From assembly GCF_000299415.1 (NCBI RefSeq), contig NZ_AMPG01000001.1, positions 310,001-374,000 of the forward strand: a DNA stretch of 64,000 nt. The letters run 5' to 3'. The notes below the pieces were generated by a model. It was not told the DNA's origin, searched no databases, and saw only the letters and a program-made list of their open reading frames with translations. Below are positions 62,712-64,000 of the stretch, in pieces (positions within the stretch are counted from its first letter, which is position 1; every line of letters begins with the position of its first letter). This stretch comes from Candidatus Microthrix parvicella Bio17-1 (GTDB lineage: Bacteria > Actinomycetota > Acidimicrobiia > Acidimicrobiales > Microtrichaceae). The translations under genes were made by a program, and so were the position numbers.

Positions 62712-64000
62712 ATGACCGACGCACCGTGGACCGGAGACGCCAGCTCGCTCGTCGAGGCCTTTCGCAGCGGAGACCGGTCTCCAATCGAGGAGATGGAGGC
62801 CACGCTGGCCGCCGCCGATGCCACCCGCTTGAACTGCTTCAGCCACCTCGACCCCGAGATGGCCATTGCCAAGGCGGCCAAGGCCGATACGTCCAAGCCG
62901 TTCGGCGGGGTGCCGCTGGGGGTGAAGGAGTTGGACCACTATGTCGGCTGGCCGGCCACGCAGGCCTCCCTGTTGTTCGCCGAGGAGGTCGCCACCGACA
63001 CGTCGCTCAACGTGGACCGGACCGAGAAGCTCGGCGGCGCCGTGCCCTTTGGGCTGACCACGGCCAGCGAATTTGGCGGTCTCAACGTCTCCAACACCCG
63101 GCTCAACGGTGTCACGGGCAACGCTTGGAAGCCGGAGATGACGCCAGGTGGAAGCTCGGGCGGATCGGCGTCGGCGGTAGCCGCCGGCATCTGCCCGCTG
63201 GCCAGCGGAGGCGACGGGGGTGGTTCCATCCGCATCCCCGCAGGCTTCTGCGGGCTCCCCGGCTTGAAGACCACCGCCGGGCGGATTCCTCGGGGCCCCA
63301 ACGCCTCGGTCCACCCGATGACCGTGGTCAATGGGGTGTTGGCCCGCTCGGTGCGCGACCTTGCCCGCCACCTCGACGTGGCGTCCGGCTACGACCCCGT
63401 CGATCCGTACTCGCTGCCCCGCCGGGATGGTTGGGAAGCCAACCTTGGCAGCTACGGCGACAGCCTGCGTGGCCGTCGAGCAGTGATCAGCCCCGATTTG
63501 GGCGTGGCGACCGTGAACCCCGAGGTGGCCCGACGCGTACGCGACGCCGGCGAGGCCCTGGCGGCCGATGCCGGGCTGGTGCTGGTGGACGTACCTGTGG
63601 AGCTGCCCGGGCTGGGTCTGGAGTGGGCCATGGGCAACCTGTGCCACCTGCGCCACGAGCTGGGCGACGACTGGCGAGACAAGCTGCAGCAACTCACACC
63701 GGCGATGGCGTTTGGTCTGGAGATGGCCGACTCGGCCATGAACCTGGACACGATGGGCGCCGCAGAGGCGGCCCGGACCCGGGCCAACGCCACCCTGGCC
63801 GAGCTGTTCGCTCAGGTGGACTTCATCATCTCTGCCACCAACCCCGATACCGCGTTCCCGGCCCATCTCGAGGTGAACACCCGGGTGGCGGGCACAAAGG
63901 TCGACCTGGGCAACAATGGCGCACTCACCATCCCGTACAACATTGTCGGCAACCCGGCGATCTCCATTCCCGTGGAGCAACTGAACGGACTGCCGGTGGG
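62712..64000 (+). CDS. Amidase (amidase-signature family), partial
   Basis: Starts at ATG 62712 and stays open to the window end (about 430 codons). It has the amidase-signature triad: the lysine in PLGVKELDHYVGWP, the cis-Ser in TPGGSSGGSASAVAAG and the nucleophile Ser in GGGSIRIPAGFCGLPGLK. Family members hydrolyse amides, including aryl and acyl-amino amides, or act as GatA-like subunits. No GatB or GatC partner is seen. Divergent from the thioesterase gene with about 24 bp between starts, so their promoters must overlap the coding ends. Cut by the window's right edge. Confidence 0.85.
   Translation, partial: MTDAPWTGDASSLVEAFRSGDRSPIEEMEATLAAADATRLNCFSHLDPEMAIAKAAKADTSKPFGGVPLGVKELDHYVGWPATQASLLFAEEVATDTSLNVDRTEKLGGAVPFGLTTASEFGGLNVSNTRLNGVTGNAWKPEMTPGGSSGGSASAVAAGICPLASGGDGGGSIRIPAGFCGLPGLKTTAGRIPRGPNASVHPMTVVNGVLARSVRDLARHLDVASGYDPVDPYSLPRRDGWEANLGSYGDSLRGRRAVISPDLGVATVNPEVARRVRDAGEALAADAGLVLVDVPVELPGLGLEWAMGNLCHLRHELGDDWRDKLQQLTPAMAFGLEMADSAMNLDTMGAAEAARTRANATLAELFAQVDFIISATNPDTAFPAHLEVNTRVAGTKVDLGNNGALTIPYNIVGNPAISIPVEQLNGLPV

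Overview
High-GC bacterial chromosome with short intergenic gaps, frequent ATGA/GTGA/TTGA start-stop overlaps and several GTG starts. Flavin/F420-type luciferase-like (LLM) oxidoreductases, many acyl-CoA enzymes, a wax-ester/diacylglycerol acyltransferase and S-layer-homology (SLH) surface proteins point to an actinobacterium, most likely of the Acidimicrobiia (Microthrix/Ilumatobacter-like lineages). The lineage is an inference from gene content. No tRNA, rRNA, transposase, integrase or CRISPR array was seen.

Left edge (1-1.2 kb): a minus-strand pair of a Trypco2-domain protein and a trypsin-like peptidase that runs off the window, the signature of a predicted biological-conflict system. 1.3-8.7 kb: an unusual peptidoglycan-like ligase cluster made of a MurF-like ligase, a D-Ala-D-Ala-ligase/GNAT fusion, a MurF-sized protein without a P-loop, a MurE-like ligase and a glycosyltransferase with a coiled-coil tail. 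Then come rpsT, a sugar-phosphate mutase/GH65 phosphorylase pair, an LLM oxidoreductase, a lipoprotein and an N-acyl-D-amino-acid deacylase-like amidohydrolase.

16-34 kb is a cell-surface island. Three exported seven-repeat RCC1 proteins carry three SLH repeats each, two with SLH at the C-terminus and one with SLH at the N-terminus, and a secreted metzincin-like protease also ends in SLH repeats. Next to them lie a UDP-GlcNAc 2-epimerase (source of ManNAc) and a polysaccharide pyruvyl transferase. Pyruvylated ManNAc is the known ligand of SLH domains in other Gram-positives, so the island may encode both the anchored proteins and their anchor. A DUF354 protein, a flippase-like membrane protein, a GT2 enzyme and two large membrane proteins of GT-C type follow.

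34-64 kb is mostly catabolism and lipid metabolism: acyl-CoA dehydrogenases, an acyl-CoA ligase, a saccharopine-dehydrogenase-like reductase, an FGGY kinase coupled to a stand-alone RnfD/NqrB-like membrane protein, SDR enzymes, the choline-to-betaine pair betB-betA followed by an exported CAP/FG-GAP protein, gcdH with an alpha/beta hydrolase, a small Fe-S RecB-type nuclease, a PAP2 phosphatase, a WS/DGAT acyltransferase, an LLM-decarboxylase fusion, a secreted protease-like protein with no catalytic triad, a carotenoid oxygenase, a thioesterase and a truncated amidase at the right edge.
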